A DNA stretch of 64,000 nt from Bacteroidota bacterium (GCA_016708845.1 JADJFB010000003.1:203342-267341); one strand, 5' to 3'. Shown: positions 9,726-22,471, counted from the stretch's first letter. Made by a program: numbers and translations. The notes: generated by a model from the letters alone, not told the origin.

Positions 9726-11382
9726 TTATTTCCCTATTACCTCTTCTAATGGCTTTCCAGTTGTGCCATTAGGAAAGGACATGTGCAGCATCATTGAAAT
9801 AGTTGGAGCAATGTCAACAATATTTACTTTTTTCACGGTGCTTCCTTTGGGGATTCCTGAACCAAAAAACAATAAAGGCACATGTGTATCATAACTATAA
9901 GACGCTCCATGTGTTGTTCCTTTGTTATGATATTCCATCCAAGCTGGATTGTATGAGAAGGCGACATTACCACTTCTTACATGATTGTAGCCTTTTTGAA
10001 TTAAATGTTTAAATGTTCCTTCAGTAAAATCATTATTCCTTAATACCTCTGAAGTATAAGCCTCTGCAACACCTTTAACCGTTAACAAGTAATTTACTAA
10101 TACATGTTCAACAACTAATTTATTTAATTTCATTGCCATGATTTTTGCTTCGTTTAAAAACACCTGTTGGTTTATCACCGATAGCACTAAACTATCACCA
10201 AACTGATTCATGCAATGTGTTTTAATATTTTTAGTCAATTCATCTTCGCTAATATAACCACCTGGAATTTTCACGTCCATTAAATGCGCAGGCACATCGC
10301 AAGCACCATGATCAGCAGTTAAAAACAAGACGTAATTATCTTTACCAACTGTAGCATTTAATGTACTAATCAATTCTTCTAAATCTTTATCTAAACGCAA
10401 ATACACATCTTCTACTTCTACACTTCTTGGTCCATAAGAATGCCCCACATAATCAGTTGATGAAAAACTAATACATAGCATATCAGTTTGTTTTCCTTTT
10501 CCTAATTGTTCGGCTTTTAAACATGCTAAAGCTAAATCCTTAGTAATTGTATTGCCATAAGGTGTTGCTTTTATGATTTCAAAATTATTTTTATCTAACT
10601 GGACTTTATAATCGTAAGGAAAAATGGCCGTATCTTTTTTATTCGGTGCTGCTTCATAATTATTTTTATCTGCCAAACTTTCAGTATAACCAGCAATGGA
10701 TACAAGGTATTCCAACCTTTGGATAAATATTGTTTTGCTAGTTCTTTACTATTAAAATCACTTACCCATGTTGGCAACTGAGTCATATAATGTGACTCGA
10801 AATAAATTTACCATTACTACCGTCAAACCAAAAGCACCATTTGCGCTATGGCCAGCAGGTAAAATCGAGCTTCTATCCTTTAAAGATATTGCAAACACTT
10901 TTGCTTTTGGTTAGTATTTAACTTTAACTCATCTCCAATAGTCGTTACCAATAAATTTTTGGGCGACATTAATCCAGCTTTACTTTCTGTACCAACTGAT
11001 TTCACATTTGGGTCTTCTGTACAATAGGTTTGCTTACCAGTTTCTTTTACAAACCAATCGTTTGAAATAATGCCGTGCGTTGCAGGGCTTGTGCCAGTAT
11101 AAATAGAAGCATGACCCGGCCCTGTGAAAGTTGGCACATAATTATAATGTGTGTTTTTATAAAAATAACCTTCGTTAATTAGCTTTTTAAATCCACCGTT
11201 CCCAAATTTATTCCAGTAACGATAAATATAATCTTGACGCATTTGATCAACCACAACGCCAACTACTAGTTTAGGTTGTTTAAGTTCTGTGCATGAGTGA
11301 TTGTTTACAATGCCTACTATTATTTTTCAGTTTTATTTTACGCAGATAAGCTGATGATAATTCCTATTATTATTTTCTTCAT
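9726..11382 (-). CDS. PafA-like alkaline phosphatase family protein (frameshifted)
   Basis: From ATG 11382 (MKKIIIGIIISLSA, signal peptide with a slip near 11330) the chain continues KLVVGVVVDQMRQDYIYRYW. Next comes the nucleophile region PTFTGPGHASIYTGTSPATH, corresponding to the Thr of PafA. After slips around 10870 and 10700 come ILPAGHSANGAFWFDGSNG, then FSSTDYVGHSYGPRSVEVED, FLTADHGACDVPAHL and a final THGASYSYDTHVPLLFFGSG with metal-binding His. This is the phosphate-irrepressible alkaline phosphatase / NPP superfamily, a two-zinc enzyme exported to the periplasm to free phosphate. Length about 550 residues, as usual for PafA. Confidence 0.85.
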
Positions 11383-11421
11383 GTATAATAGATTTGTCTA
11401 AATGTTTGAAATACTGAATTA

Positions 11422-13278
11422 TTACTCACAGAATTCAGGCACGATATCTTTCATCTTTGAAACAATACGTGTATTATCTTGAGTATTGAATAATAAAATG
11501 AGCTCGTTAATAAACTGTGTAACCTCAGCAAATTCGTATTCGCGCACCTTGCCAACTAATATTTGCTGATGATGAGTTGGCAATGTATTTTCTGAACTCG
11601 CTAATAATTCCTCAAATAATTTTTCTCCAGGACGCAAGCCAGTATAAATAATTTTAATATCTCTATCCTCCTTTAAACCAGAAAGCTTAATCATTTTTCG
11701 TGCTAAATCAACAATCTTAACAGATTGTCCCATGTCGAACACGAAAATTTCTCCACCTTTACCCATACAACCTGCCTCTAAAACTAACTGACAAGCTTCA
11801 GGAATCGTCATAAAGAAACGAGTAATCTCAGGATGTGTAATGGTAATTGGACCACCCTCTTCTATTTGTTTTTTAAAGCGAGGAATGACTGAGCCATTAG
11901 AACCCAATACGTTTCCAAAGCGAGTCGTGATGAATTTTGTTTGTGCGGTTTTCCCTAAACTTTGTGTATAAATTTCAGCTATACGCTTAGAAGCCCCCAT
12001 CACATTTGTCGGATTTACGGCTTTGTCAGTTGAAATCATTACAAATTTTTCTACCTTAAATTCAACTGCTAAATCGGCTACTGTTTTAGTTCCTAAGATA
12101 TTTGTTAAGATAGATTCTGATGGATTATTTTCCATCATTGGAACATGCTTATAAGCAGCGGCATGAAATACAATATGTGGTTTAAATGTATTAAACACAT
12201 TACGCATACGATCTTTATTACGTACATCGCCAATAACAACTTCGTGTTTACAGGTCACTCCGTTTTCGTTAAACTCTAATTCTAATTCGTGTAAGGGACT
12301 TTCTGCTTGATCTAATAATACTAATAAACTTGGATTAAACTTAGCACACTGCCTTGCTAACTCCGCGCCAATAGAACCAGCGGCGCCTGTAATTAAAATC
12401 GTTTTATTATTTAACTGTTCGTTGATTAAAGCATTATCTAATTTAATAGGCTCACGTTCTAATAACTCTTCAATGTTAATACTCTTAATTTGATTGAAGC
12501 TTAACTCACCGTTAATCCATTTTGCAACGGGAGGAACATTTAAAACACGAACGCCAAATTGTAAGCACTCATCAATAATGTTATTTTTTTTATGCGGCGG
12601 TAAATTTTGAATACTGATGATCACAGATTCTACATCATTATCTTTAATCAATTCGGCTAATTTAGAAGTAGAATAAACAAAGACACCTTCTAAACTTCTA
12701 CCAATTTTCTTTTCATCATCATCAATAAAGCCAACAACCTTGTAGCGTACCGCAGCGTCTCTATCTAATGTGCGTTTAGTGATAATTCCACTTTCACCAG
12801 CGCCATAAATTACAACTTGCGTTTTTTGTTTTTCAGGGTTTCTATTTTCAAAATAAATAGCTTTAATTGCTAAACGTGAGCTAATCATAATAAAGATAGT
12901 TACCAGCGCATCAATTATAATAACAGAATGTGGAATAATATAATATCCCAATAAAATTTGACGTGTAAAAATATTAATGATGTATAAAACAAAACTACTC
13001 AGTAATACAATTACAAATATTCGCGAAGCATCTTTACCTCCAGTATATCTTACAACACCTTTGTATGTTTTAGATATAAAAAAAGCCAATAATCTTACTG
13101 ATAAAACTAAAGCATAATCGTAAGGTAAATTTTTTAAATCTTCGGGAGGAATAGATTTAAAATTAAATCGCAAAAAGAAGGCTAAGGTTAAAGAAAATGC
13201 ACAAATAATTAAATCAATAATTAAAATTGACCAGCGTGGTAAATTATACTTCCAAAAATATTCGAGTATCTTGTGCAT
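11422..13278 (-). CDS. CapD/FlaA1-like UDP-sugar 4,6-dehydratase, membrane-bound
   Basis: 618 residues, intact. The N-terminus has four hydrophobic segments (residues ~15-140), then a CoA-binding-like Rossmann domain (VVIYGAGESGIITKRTLDRD), then the catalytic SDR domain with ILITGAAGSIGAELARQC and ISTDKAVNPTNVMGASKRIA. In this family the SDR catalytic Tyr is replaced by Met before GASK, as seen here, and the enzymes are UDP-GlcNAc C4,C6-dehydratases or related epimerases. PITITHPEITRFFMTIPEA is also diagnostic. It supplies a deoxy-amino sugar for capsule, LPS or glycoprotein synthesis. No other glycan genes are adjacent. Confidence 0.9.
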   Translation of the reverse strand: MHKILEYFWKYNLPRWSILIIDLIICAFSLTLAFFLRFNFKSIPPEDLKNLPYDYALVLSVRLLAFFISKTYKGVVRYTGGKDASRIFVIVLLSSFVLYIINIFTRQILLGYYIIPHSVIIIDALVTIFIMISSRLAIKAIYFENRNPEKQKTQVVIYGAGESGIITKRTLDRDAAVRYKVVGFIDDDEKKIGRSLEGVFVYSTSKLAELIKDNDVESVIISIQNLPPHKKNNIIDECLQFGVRVLNVPPVAKWINGELSFNQIKSINIEELLEREPIKLDNALINEQLNNKTILITGAAGSIGAELARQCAKFNPSLLVLLDQAESPLHELELEFNENGVTCKHEVVIGDVRNKDRMRNVFNTFKPHIVFHAAAYKHVPMMENNPSESILTNILGTKTVADLAVEFKVEKFVMISTDKAVNPTNVMGASKRIAEIYTQSLGKTAQTKFITTRFGNVLGSNGSVIPRFKKQIEEGGPITITHPEITRFFMTIPEACQLVLEAGCMGKGGEIFVFDMGQSVKIVDLARKMIKLSGLKEDRDIKIIYTGLRPGEKLFEELLASSENTLPTHHQQILVGKVREYEFAEVTQFINELILLFNTQDNTRIVSKMKDIVPEFCE

Positions 13279-13327
13279 CTCTGTAAAAATACATTTTTAG
13301 CACCAATAGACAAAATTGATTTTTGCA

Positions 13328-14266
13328 TTAATAACTCAAATAAGGCAGAATTAACCTCAACTTTTCCTCACTAAAAATACCCAAGCCTTTCATATCGGCT
13401 TCAGTGAGTTTACCATGTTTCAATCTAAAATTTACAACTGCTTGCGCCGATTGAAAATTAAAATAGGGATGCTTGCGCAAGGAATTAAAATCTATGGCAT
13501 TGATAGGGATTCTAGTCAAAGCATTTGCATCTAGTTTAATTTGAGAAGAAAGCAATAAAAATAAACTATCATTCATACCATAAACATCTTTAAGTTGATT
13601 GACTGAATGAAAGCCGCCAAGCATGGATCTATATTTAATAATACGTTTGGTGAAACCTGGGCCAATTCCTTTTAAAAACACAATCGATAAGCTATCTGCT
13701 GTATTTAATTCTACTAACTCCCTTGTAAAGGTTTTCTTTTCGTAAGTGCTCGGTTTATTGGTATAGGCAGAATCACGCTTATACTCTTTCTTTGTATTAG
13801 GAATTAAAATATAACTCTCTAACTCTTCAAATAATTTTGGGGACATTCCATACAGCTTTTTTAAATCTTCGGGTTTAAAAAACTTACCTCCTTTATTTCT
13901 AAAATTAATTAAGGTACTACTCAACTTTTTAGAGAATCCTAATTTTTGAGCATCGTCCTCAGTAATCGTGTTTGGATTAAATACAAATAATTGATTATTT
14001 GTTTTATGATCAGACCATTCTTTATTTTTGTCGGATTTATTGGAATCTTTTATAACTGATTTATTTTCTTCAATCTCATGAGTTGACGATTGAATATTAA
14101 TTGTCATCAATTGAACATTACTGGAATTGTTCCCAAAATAGGGCAATAACAGTCGAACAGCAAACAAAACAACAATAATGACACAAAGCACAAAAACGCC
14201 ATTGCGCTCCTGCTTATTGAAATGAAAGAAATTAAATAAAAATGATTTAAGCTTCTGAACTGGCAT
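13328..14266 (-). CDS. ComEA-like helix-hairpin-helix membrane-anchored protein
   Basis: 312 residues. One transmembrane segment near the N-terminus (GVFVLCVIIVVLFAVRLLLP, residues ~23-43) is followed by a polar linker and three HhH-type repeats: KLSSTLINFRNKGGKFFKPE, VFLKGIGPGFTKRIIKYRSM, and QAVVNFRLKHGKLTEADM. Each has the GxxF..xxL pattern of the DNA-binding HhH motifs in ComEA. Function is probably DNA binding at the cell surface or periplasm, possibly in DNA uptake or repair. Its start overlaps the end of the upstream permease by 20 nt. Confidence 0.7.
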   Translation of the reverse strand: MPVQKLKSFLFNFFHFNKQERNGVFVLCVIIVVLFAVRLLLPYFGNNSSNVQLMTINIQSSTHEIEENKSVIKDSNKSDKNKEWSDHKTNNQLFVFNPNTITEDDAQKLGFSKKLSSTLINFRNKGGKFFKPEDLKKLYGMSPKLFEELESYILIPNTKKEYKRDSAYTNKPSTYEKKTFTRELVELNTADSLSIVFLKGIGPGFTKRIIKYRSMLGGFHSVNQLKDVYGMNDSLFLLLSSQIKLDANALTRIPINAIDFNSLRKHPYFNFQSAQAVVNFRLKHGKLTEADMKGLGIFSEEKLRLILPYLSY

Positions 14267-15704
14267 TTTTACTTCTTTTAAACATAAAATACACAGGAAC
14301 TCCTAAAGCAATTATTAATAAACCCATACCACAATTAAAGGTTTTATATACTAATAAGTCTACACAGATTAAGGTCGTTAATATAATATACAATGCTGGA
14401 ATTACAGGATAACCAAAGGCTTTATAAGGACGATCAGCATCTGGCATTTTTTTTCGTAACACAAATAAGCCAGTAATAGTGATGATATAAAATATTAAAG
14501 ACGAGAACGTACAGTAATCTAATAAATCGCCATAAGAACCACTTAAACATAATAAAGAAGCCCATATTCCTTGGAATATCATCGCATTAGAAGGTACATT
14601 AAATTTATTTAAAGTAGCCGCTTTCTTAAAAAACAAACCGTCTTTTGCCATCGACTGAAATAAACGTGAACCTGCTAATATCAATCCGTTGTTACAACCA
14701 AAAGTTGAAATCATAATTAATGCCGCCATTAAATATTTTGCGATATCACCAAATACTAAAAACAAAGCAGCTGTGCCTACCCTATCTTTTTGTGCAAACA
14801 TGATTCCTTACTCGGCAACTGTTTGAGCATTCGCACTTCCTTCTAAAGGCAACAAACACAAATACGCTACATTAGCTAAAACATAAATTAAAGTCACAAT
14901 ACACACTCCAAAAAACAATCCTAGCGGAATATTACGTTTAGGGTTTTCTACTTCGCCTGCAATAAAAGTTACATTGTTCCACGCGTCACTGCTAAATAAA
15001 GATCCAATCATGGCTAAGCCTAAAGCGGTTGCTAATGACATTCCTGATAATGAATTAGTGCCAGAAAACCAGCCTCCATTAATATTATTTACCTGCTTTG
15101 CGTCCCAAGCATTTGTCATATTATTAGAAAACACATCACTATGAAATCCATAATAAATACCCACAATAATTAAAGCAAACAAAGCAATTAATTTAGCTGA
15201 TGTAAAAATTCGCTGAATGGCTTTTCCGTTTTCTATTCCACGAGTATTGATAAAAGTCAAAAGAGCAATAATAAAAATAGCTAATAACTGTGCACTCGTA
15301 ATTTTGAGGCTAGCGATTTGAAACATAACATTTCCTTCTTCGAAAAAAGGAATAAATACACCCGTAAATTTTGCAAAAGCAACAGCCACCGCTGCAATAA
15401 CTCCTGTTTGAATCACTAGAAAAACTGTCCAACCATAAACAAACGCCACTAAATCACCAAATGCTTTTTTAATGTAAACAAATTGTCCACCTGCTTGGGG
15501 CATCATGCCCGCTAACTCTCCATAACTTAAGGCTGCAAATAAAGTGATAACACCAGAAAGAATCCAAACGACTAATAACCATCCTGCTGAACCAACTACA
15601 CGTGCAATATCTGCACTCACAATAAAAATCCCTGAACCAATCATAGAACCTGCAACTAGCAGAGTAGTATCAAATAAATTAAGACTTGGCTTTTTTATAT
15701 TCAT
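14247..15704 (-). CDS. APC-family amino acid permease (in-frame stop at 14808)
   Basis: MNIKKPSLNLFDTTLLVAGS and MIGSGIFIVSADIARVVGS begin a 12-helix transporter of the amino acid-polyamine-organocation family; FSSDAWNNVTFIAGEVENPK is the helix 6-7 signature. The reading frame is interrupted by a single TAA (14808-14810) between QTVAE and GIMFAQKDRVGTA. No base is gained or lost, and the downstream part (KYLMAALIMISTFGCNNGLI to KNASSEA) stays in the same frame. One base change would restore a sense codon there. Whole length 485 codons, normal for the family. The substrate is not evident; it is likely a small neutral amino acid. Confidence 0.85.
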
Positions 15705-15716
15705 ATAAAGATCTTT

Positions 15717-18700
15717 TTAACGAAGAAGGGTAACGTGTCCTACTTTTTCTATGGTTTTACTATTAATGTCTGTTGCTATTAACTTATAGGTATAAACACC
15801 TAACTCGCAATTTACATTTTTATACGTTCCATTCCAACCGCTGCCTAACTCTTTTGTTCTAAAAATATTTTCGCCCCATCTATTAAATATCAGTAATTCA
15901 ATTTCAACATAACCGCTGTACTCCGGTTTAAAAACATCATTAATACCACTCCCATTAGGCGAAAAGCTATTAGGGATGTATAAGGTTGGAGTTACTTTTA
16001 TTTCAATCGAATCTTTAGCCACACAACCATATTGATTTGCAATGGTAGCGTAATACGTAATACTTGATGGCACAATTGCTGCACTATTGTTACAAAATGT
16101 ACACGATAACATATAATCTGGTTCCCATGTACTTATGGTGTCAGATGCACTATACATTTGTACGACTTCTCCCGAAAAAACCTCAACAACTTTTGGAGTA
16201 ACTGTTAAGGTGGGTAATGCGTATACCACCACATCATAATTTCCAGAAGTTAAACAGGGCCCGTTATATACATTTAAGGTATAAGTCATCGTTTGTTGTG
16301 GATTTACAAAAGGATTAAAAACATCTGTGTAATCTATGTGATCAGCAGGAATCCATTCATAATTATAATTTCCTTGCGGACCTAATATTTGTTTACTTTC
16401 ATTAATACACATTGAAATAGAATAAGTATTCATAGGAACATGTGTAAACGAATCAACACGGATACTATCTTTTATACAAACAATTATTTGAAATTGTCGT
16501 TAAATAATACCATCCAGGAGTAAAGGCATTAATTTGAGGTGTACTTTCTCCGTTACTCCAAAAATAAGACGTACAATTTTGATTCGCATATAATTTAACT
16601 GTGTCATCAATACAAGCATGCGCGGGATCTAACAAAATTTTAGTATCGTTTTTAAATACAAATACTCTTACCGAATCAAATGCGATACATCCACTTTGTT
16701 CAACTGTTACATGATATATGATGTCATTTGGCGTAGTTGTATAAGGGCGTTGAACATTAGGATTGGTGAGGAAAGTGCTTGGCGTCCAAGTAAACGTACA
16801 TCCTGTTGGTGATGATAATTCTAATCTTGCAGAATCGCCCAAACATAAATTAATGTCAGGTATAGCTGGCAAAATAAATGGTGCGGTTACATTAATTGAA
16901 ACATCAACTGTATCAATAACATTACAAATGGTATTATTAGAAATTAACTGAACCGAATACGTTCCAACTGTTGTATAAGTATGTACAGGTGCAATTGCTG
17001 TGGATGTTGAACCATCACCAAAACTCCAAGCATAATTTATAGTAGCACTATTATTATTTATAAAGTTAACATTTACAGCAGGTACGCAACCACTAATATT
17101 ATACTGAATAGGGGTTAACGCTGCTGGCGAAGTAACTGTGACATTGGTGTAAGTCGTATCCCAAACATTACAGGTATTCACATTATGCGAAATCAATTGT
17201 ACGGTATAAACCCCAACCGCTGTGTAAGTGTGCGTTGGTTGAAAAGTAGTAGAAGTCGCACCATCTCCGAAATTCCAAAAATAATCAATACCATTCACGC
17301 TATGATTAACGAAACTTACTGATAAAGGCGCGCATCCTACTGGATTGGTTGGATTTGTTGCTAACTGAGCTATGGTTAAATTAGAATTAAAGGTGAATTT
17401 CACTACAGCATTATTACAATTTGTAGAGCCGTTTTGTGTTGACCATGCCGTTGGTGTGGCAGGCATATCATCATTGCCTCCACAGCTTTCGCAAATAGAT
17501 TGGTATATAATCCCTGATTTATCAAATCTGCTTGTCCCTCCATCAACATGCTCATTACTAACATTTCCTCCAAAAAAAGTAGCATACTGCAATGAAGCGG
17601 CATTAGGATTTAACACCATAAAATAAAAATCACTGCTATCAGTTGTACTGATAAAAGCATTTGGAGTAACAGGTAAATTAGCTGTTGAACTATTAGGCTG
17701 GTTTTGGTTATATAATACACCTCCCCATCCAGATATATAAATACTACCACAAAGATCTACTAAAAAAGCTGCTGGAGAAATATCTGGAAATCCATCACCT
17801 GAACCAACTATGGTAGAAAAAAACGAACTTGTTAAGTTAGCATTTAAACAATGAATAAACTGTCCGCTATTTGGGTTACTATATACGCCTGTTGAAACTG
17901 GATATGCACCTTCAGTTTGACCAAATACATAAACTCTATTTTGCTTATCCATTTGCACAAAATAAGACTGATCGTACATGCTTGTGCCTAAATATGTAGA
18001 AGCCTGAATAGCGTTTCCATTAAAAGAAAATAAGCTTAAAAAACCATCCACTCCTCCTCTTGCTGTTGGATGTATACTTCCTGTTGTTGTATGAAAATCT
18101 GGACTATTTGTTCCACCGGTAACATATAATTGATCGTTAGAATTTAATTCAATGTTATATGCTCCATCATTACCAGAACCTCCAAAATAGGTACTGAATA
18201 TAAGCGTGCTTAAACTCGGATTTAATTTTACAATACATGCATCTTGTGTTCCATTTAATGAAGTTTGAAAGCATGAGGGTGTTACTGGAAAATTAGATGA
18301 AATTGTATTGGATGCGATATAAACATTATTAGAATCATCAACGATAACGCTACCTCGCAAATCGTCTGAATAATTATAATGTAGGCCACCTAAAAAAATA
18401 CCGCCATTCACACCTTCATCCAAACTCCCTCCTAAATACGTACTAGCCATTAAAGATGTTCCAGTGGCATTAAATTTTGTAATAATCAAATCAGAACCTC
18501 CAGCATTTGCTGTTTGCACAACACCAGTTGTAATGGGAAAATTAGGTGAATAGGTTCTACCGAAAACAACTAATTCTCCTAAATTATCTACAATGATACT
18601 TTGAGGCGATTCATTTCCTGTTCCGCCTAAATAGGTTGAATACAATAAACCAGAGCCAGAAGGATTAAATTTAGAAACAGAGATGTCGCCACCGTAACCT

Positions 18701-19605
18701 GTACCTCCCATATAATTTATTTGAAAAGCACCTGCAGATAAAGGATAAGATGGGCCAAAACACATCCCCGCAGTGTAAGCGTTTCCTTGAATATCATAAG
18801 TAGCGGTCATTCCAAAATTATCAGACAACGAGCCTGTGTAAGTAGCAAACACTAAAGTTGGGTCAATAACTAATGGAAGGTTTTTATTGTATTGTGTAAT
18901 TTTAAATTTTACTTGATTATTTTCTAAAACATAGCTACACTTTAGCTCTGCTTGCTTTCCATTAATAATCTGATAAGCGTAAGGAGCTTTTTGTGTAATA
19001 TCTCCTACTTCGGTTTGTAAAATCAAATTACCATCTATAACTTTCAAATGATTTTGTCCAGTAAAGTTCATCACTAATTGATTAACATCTGCACCAGGAT
19101 TAACTATAAAATCAAAACGAAAATTATTTTTTCGCTGCAGTATTTTACATCAATACCTTGATATAAATTTTTGTAGATGATTTGTTTGAATGATTTAACT
19201 CGCGAAGCCCATTTTAAAGGATCTTTGCCAATAAAATAATTCTCATAAAACGCATTGGAATCTCTTTGTTGAATAATAGCGTTTGCATGACTATTTACAA
19301 AATCCATTTTAATAGCATGATAGGTAATTGGAGCTTTGGATCCATGGTGATGCATTCCTCTAATCCATCTTTAGGGAAAAATACATAAGACAAGCCTTGT
19401 TGCTCTAAAAACACTTTGCCACCTTTAAATTTCCCTTCAAATAACACATTATCATGCCATTGTCCCTTGTTTTGAGCAAATAGTACATAGGAAGATTGAG
19501 GCAATAGAGGAACTTTCAAAGAATCTTTGTCAAATCTTGCATATCCCCAAAAGGATAAAAAGACAAAAAACGATATGTAACAAATTGCTTTAATCGCAAC
19601 TCAAA
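15717..19605 (-). CDS. Large secreted SBBP/PKD protein with type-B T9SS C-terminal domain (frameshifted)
   Basis: N-terminal hydrophobic export segment around 19600 (ICYISFFVFLSFWGYA), then FAQNKGQWHDNVLFEGKFKG. After slips between 19085 and 19340 comes a long series of SBBP propeller repeats (STYLGGTGNESPQSIIVD, STYFGGSGNDGAYNIELNSN, STYLGTSMYDQSYFVQMDKQ). Two PKD domains follow (WNFGDGATSTTFQPTHTY and WSFGDGSTSTAIAPVHTY). A slip near 16450-16490 leads to Ig-like modules and finally IPNSFSPNGSGINDVF ... IFNRWGENIF, the gliding-motility type-B sorting domain. About 1,290 residues. It is a T9SS cargo released or anchored at the surface; probably adhesin-like. The start codon is uncertain. Confidence 0.85.
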
Positions 19606-19654
19606 TATATGATTATTAAAGAGATATACAAATATCTTCACTCATTAACACCAT

Positions 19655-19683
19655 AAAAAAAGGCGGATAAACCGCCTTTTAAT
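19655..19683 (-). terminator. Intrinsic terminator after the second permease
   Basis: Arms AAAAGGCGG (19658-19666) and CCGCCTTTT (19672-19680) with a 5-nt loop. Read on the minus strand it is followed by a run of seven T, directly after the stop of the permease gene at 19687. Confidence 0.75.
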
Positions 19684-19686
19684 TTA

Positions 19687-21110
19687 TTATTCTATACCTT
19701 GTTTTTCAAGATTACTGTTTCGTTTACCGTATATGAAATAAACAATAACACCTAATACTCCCCAAATTAAGAAGAAGTTCCAAGTTGCGGCTCTAACTTG
19801 AGTCATTAAAAACAGATTAAATGCAACACCTAAAGTACCAACTAAGTATACAGCAGGAGTTTTATAAGGACGCTCTAACTCAGGTTTTTTGTAACGTAAA
19901 ATCATTACTGCCACACAAACCATAGCAAAGGCTAATAAAGTTCCCATACTACACATCTCACTTACTTTATCAATTGGAGTAAATGCAGCAACTAAAGAAA
20001 TTAATCCGCCCACTAAAATTGTACTTTTATATGGAGTTTTAAAAACTGGATGTAACACTTTAAAGAAAGCTGGCATTAATCCATCTTTTGCCATTCCTAA
20101 GAAGATACGTGTTTGACCTAACATCATTACTAACATTACAGAGGTTAAACCTGCTGTAGCAGCAATAGTAATAATAAATACAGCCCAATTAATTCCAATT
20201 CCTGAGAAAGCAGAAGCAACAGGAGCTGCTTTGTCTAACTCAGTATATTTTACCATGCCTGTTAAAACTAACGACACTAAAATATATAACACGGTACAGA
20301 TAATTAATGATCTACAATGGCAAAGGAACATCTTTTTAGGATTAATTGCTTCACCAGCTTGAGTAGAAACAGCATCAAACCAATATAAGCAAAGAATACA
20401 ATCGTTGCTGCTGTTAAAACACCACCAAAACCAAATTTCATTTTTACCATTGCGTTTCCAATTCATCTAATAGGTCTCATCTGGGATAAACGGCACCCAA
20501 TTTTCTGTTTTAACATAAAAAGCACCGACAATAATAACAAATAACACAACTGCTATTTTTACAATTACAATAATATTGTTTGTTTTAGCTGCCTCTTTAA
20601 TACCTTTTACTAAAATAGCCGTTACAACCCATGTAATTAAAAAGGCAGGTTTCAGTAGCAGTTGCCATATCATTACATAACCAAATAGGAAATTCAATTC
20701 CAAATAAATGTAACAACTTTACAAAATATCCGCTCCAAGCAACAGCCACTGTTGTAGCTCCCATCATGTATTCCAAAATCAAATTCCAGCCAATAAACCA
20801 GGCAAATAACTCACCTACAGTTCCGTAAGCATAAGCATAAGCAGAACCTTCAACTGGTAATACAGAAGCAAACTCAGCATAACACAAAGACGCAAATAAA
20901 CATGCCAATACCAGCAATAACAAAAGCTAAAGCTAAAGCTGGACCCGCATAATCGTGAGCTGCAATACCTGTTAAGGTAAAAATACCTCCGCCAATAATG
21001 GCGCCAATACCTAATGAAGTTAAGCCCCATTTAGTTAATACACGCTTTAAATCATTTTTCTTCATATCTGCTTCAAAAGCTGATACTGGTTTTACTCTCC
21101 AAACTGACAT
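19687..21110 (-). CDS. APC/CAT-type amino acid permease (frameshifted)
   Basis: From ATG 21110: MSVWRVKPVSAFEADMKKND, then GLTSLGIGAIIGGGIFTLTG, the helix-1 unwound GxG segment of APC transporters. After slips near 20880, 20650, 20465 and 20415 the chain runs YAEFASVLPVEGSAYAYAYG, ITWVVTAILVKGIKEAAKTN, FDAVSTQAGEAINPKK (CAT/YfnA signature), and TRIFLGMAKDGLMPAFFKVL, ending EKQGIE. The order and spacing match one 12-14-helix cationic amino acid transporter-type permease of about 475 residues. It is not related closely to the permease at 14247-15704, which has a different loop signature. Confidence 0.85.
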
Positions 21111-21208
21111 ATAGTATATTTTATTTTTTAGTGATAAATATTCTTAACTACTCAAATATATATAATTTTATTTAAAAACATATAATCCGCTATCTTTACC
21201 TCGAAAAA

Positions 21209-22471
21209 ATGACGTCTTTAATCATTATACTATTTATTGTTGGCTACATGGTGATTGCTTTAGAGCATAGCTTTAGTATCAACAAAGCAGGAACTGCGCT
21301 TTTATTAGGCGTTTTATGCTGGACAACCTATGCTCTAAATTCAGCCGACACTCATTTTATTGGAGGCTTAAGTCATCATTTATCGGAAATATCTGAAATA
21401 TTATTTTTTCTATTGGGCGCCATGACGATTGTGGAGTTAATTGATGCGCACGATGGTTTTGATATCATTACCGAAAAAATAAACACAACTAATAAACGCT
21501 ATTTATTAATTATTGTATCTGCTTTAGCCTTTGTATTATCAGCAGTATTAGATAATTTAACCACTGCTATTGTTATGGCAACGGTTGTAAAAAAATTAAT
21601 TCCAGAAAAAACAGATCGTTTTTACTTTTTAGGTTTAGTGATTATTTCGGCAAATGCTGGTGGCTGTTTTAGTCCTATTGGCGACGTAACAACTACCATG
21701 CTTTGGGTAGCTAATAAATTAACTCCTGGTGTCATCATTACTCATTTATTTTTACCGAGTTTAGTTTGTATGTTGGTTCCATTAGCCTTTAGTATGATTA
21801 AAATTAAAGGGCACGTTAGCTCAATAAATATTGAAAAAAAAGATAGTTCTATTTCGTCAAAAGAAAAAACACTCATTTTTGCTTTGGGTTTAGCTTGTTT
21901 ATTATTTGTTCCTGTATTTAAAACCATTACTCACTTACCTCCGTATATGGGAATTTTATTTGGTTTAGGAATTATGTGGGTAGTAACCGAATTAATTCAT
22001 AAACGTAAAGATGAATTTGAAAAAGGAAAATTCTCTGTTGTTAATGCCATTACAAAAACAGATGTGCCAAGTGTTTTATTCTTTTTAGGAATATTACTAG
22101 CCGTTGCCTGCTTACAAGAAATTCATGTATTACAAAATACTGCCACTTTACTAAATGACCATATTGGTAACTTAAAAATTATTTCTTTCTTAATTGGATT
22201 ACTATCTGCTATAGTCGACAATGTACCTTTATTAGCAGCCTCTATGGGCATGTATGATTTCCCTACCAATGATACGTTTTGGGAAATGATGGCTTATTGC
22301 ACTGGAACAGGTGGCAGTTGCTTAATTATTGGAAGTGCAGCAGGAGTTGCCGTGATGGGAATAGAAAATATTAGTTTTAGTTGGTATTTTAAAAACATTT
22401 CGTGGTTAGCATTTGTTGGATATATTGCTGGCTTTTTAATTTATAATTTACAAAATAGTATTATTGCATAG
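21209..22471 (+). CDS. nhaD: NhaD-type Na+/H+ antiporter
   Basis: 420 residues, intact, about 12 membrane segments. Signatures of the ion transporter superfamily NhaD branch: EISEILFFLLGAMTIVELID, VLSAVLDNLTTAIVMATVVK with the conserved Asp-Asn pair, ANAGGCFSPIGDVTTTMLW, and a second repeat IVDNVPLLAASMGMYDF. It exchanges cytoplasmic Na+ or Li+ for external protons. Many Bacteroidota proteins of this family are around 400-480 residues. The stop TAG shares one base with the GTG start of the M50 protease, so the two are probably translated together. Confidence 0.9.
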   Translation: MTSLIIILFIVGYMVIALEHSFSINKAGTALLLGVLCWTTYALNSADTHFIGGLSHHLSEISEILFFLLGAMTIVELIDAHDGFDIITEKINTTNKRYLLIIVSALAFVLSAVLDNLTTAIVMATVVKKLIPEKTDRFYFLGLVIISANAGGCFSPIGDVTTTMLWVANKLTPGVIITHLFLPSLVCMLVPLAFSMIKIKGHVSSINIEKKDSSISSKEKTLIFALGLACLLFVPVFKTITHLPPYMGILFGLGIMWVVTELIHKRKDEFEKGKFSVVNAITKTDVPSVLFFLGILLAVACLQEIHVLQNTATLLNDHIGNLKIISFLIGLLSAIVDNVPLLAASMGMYDFPTNDTFWEMMAYCTGTGGSCLIIGSAAGVAVMGIENISFSWYFKNISWLAFVGYIAGFLIYNLQNSIIA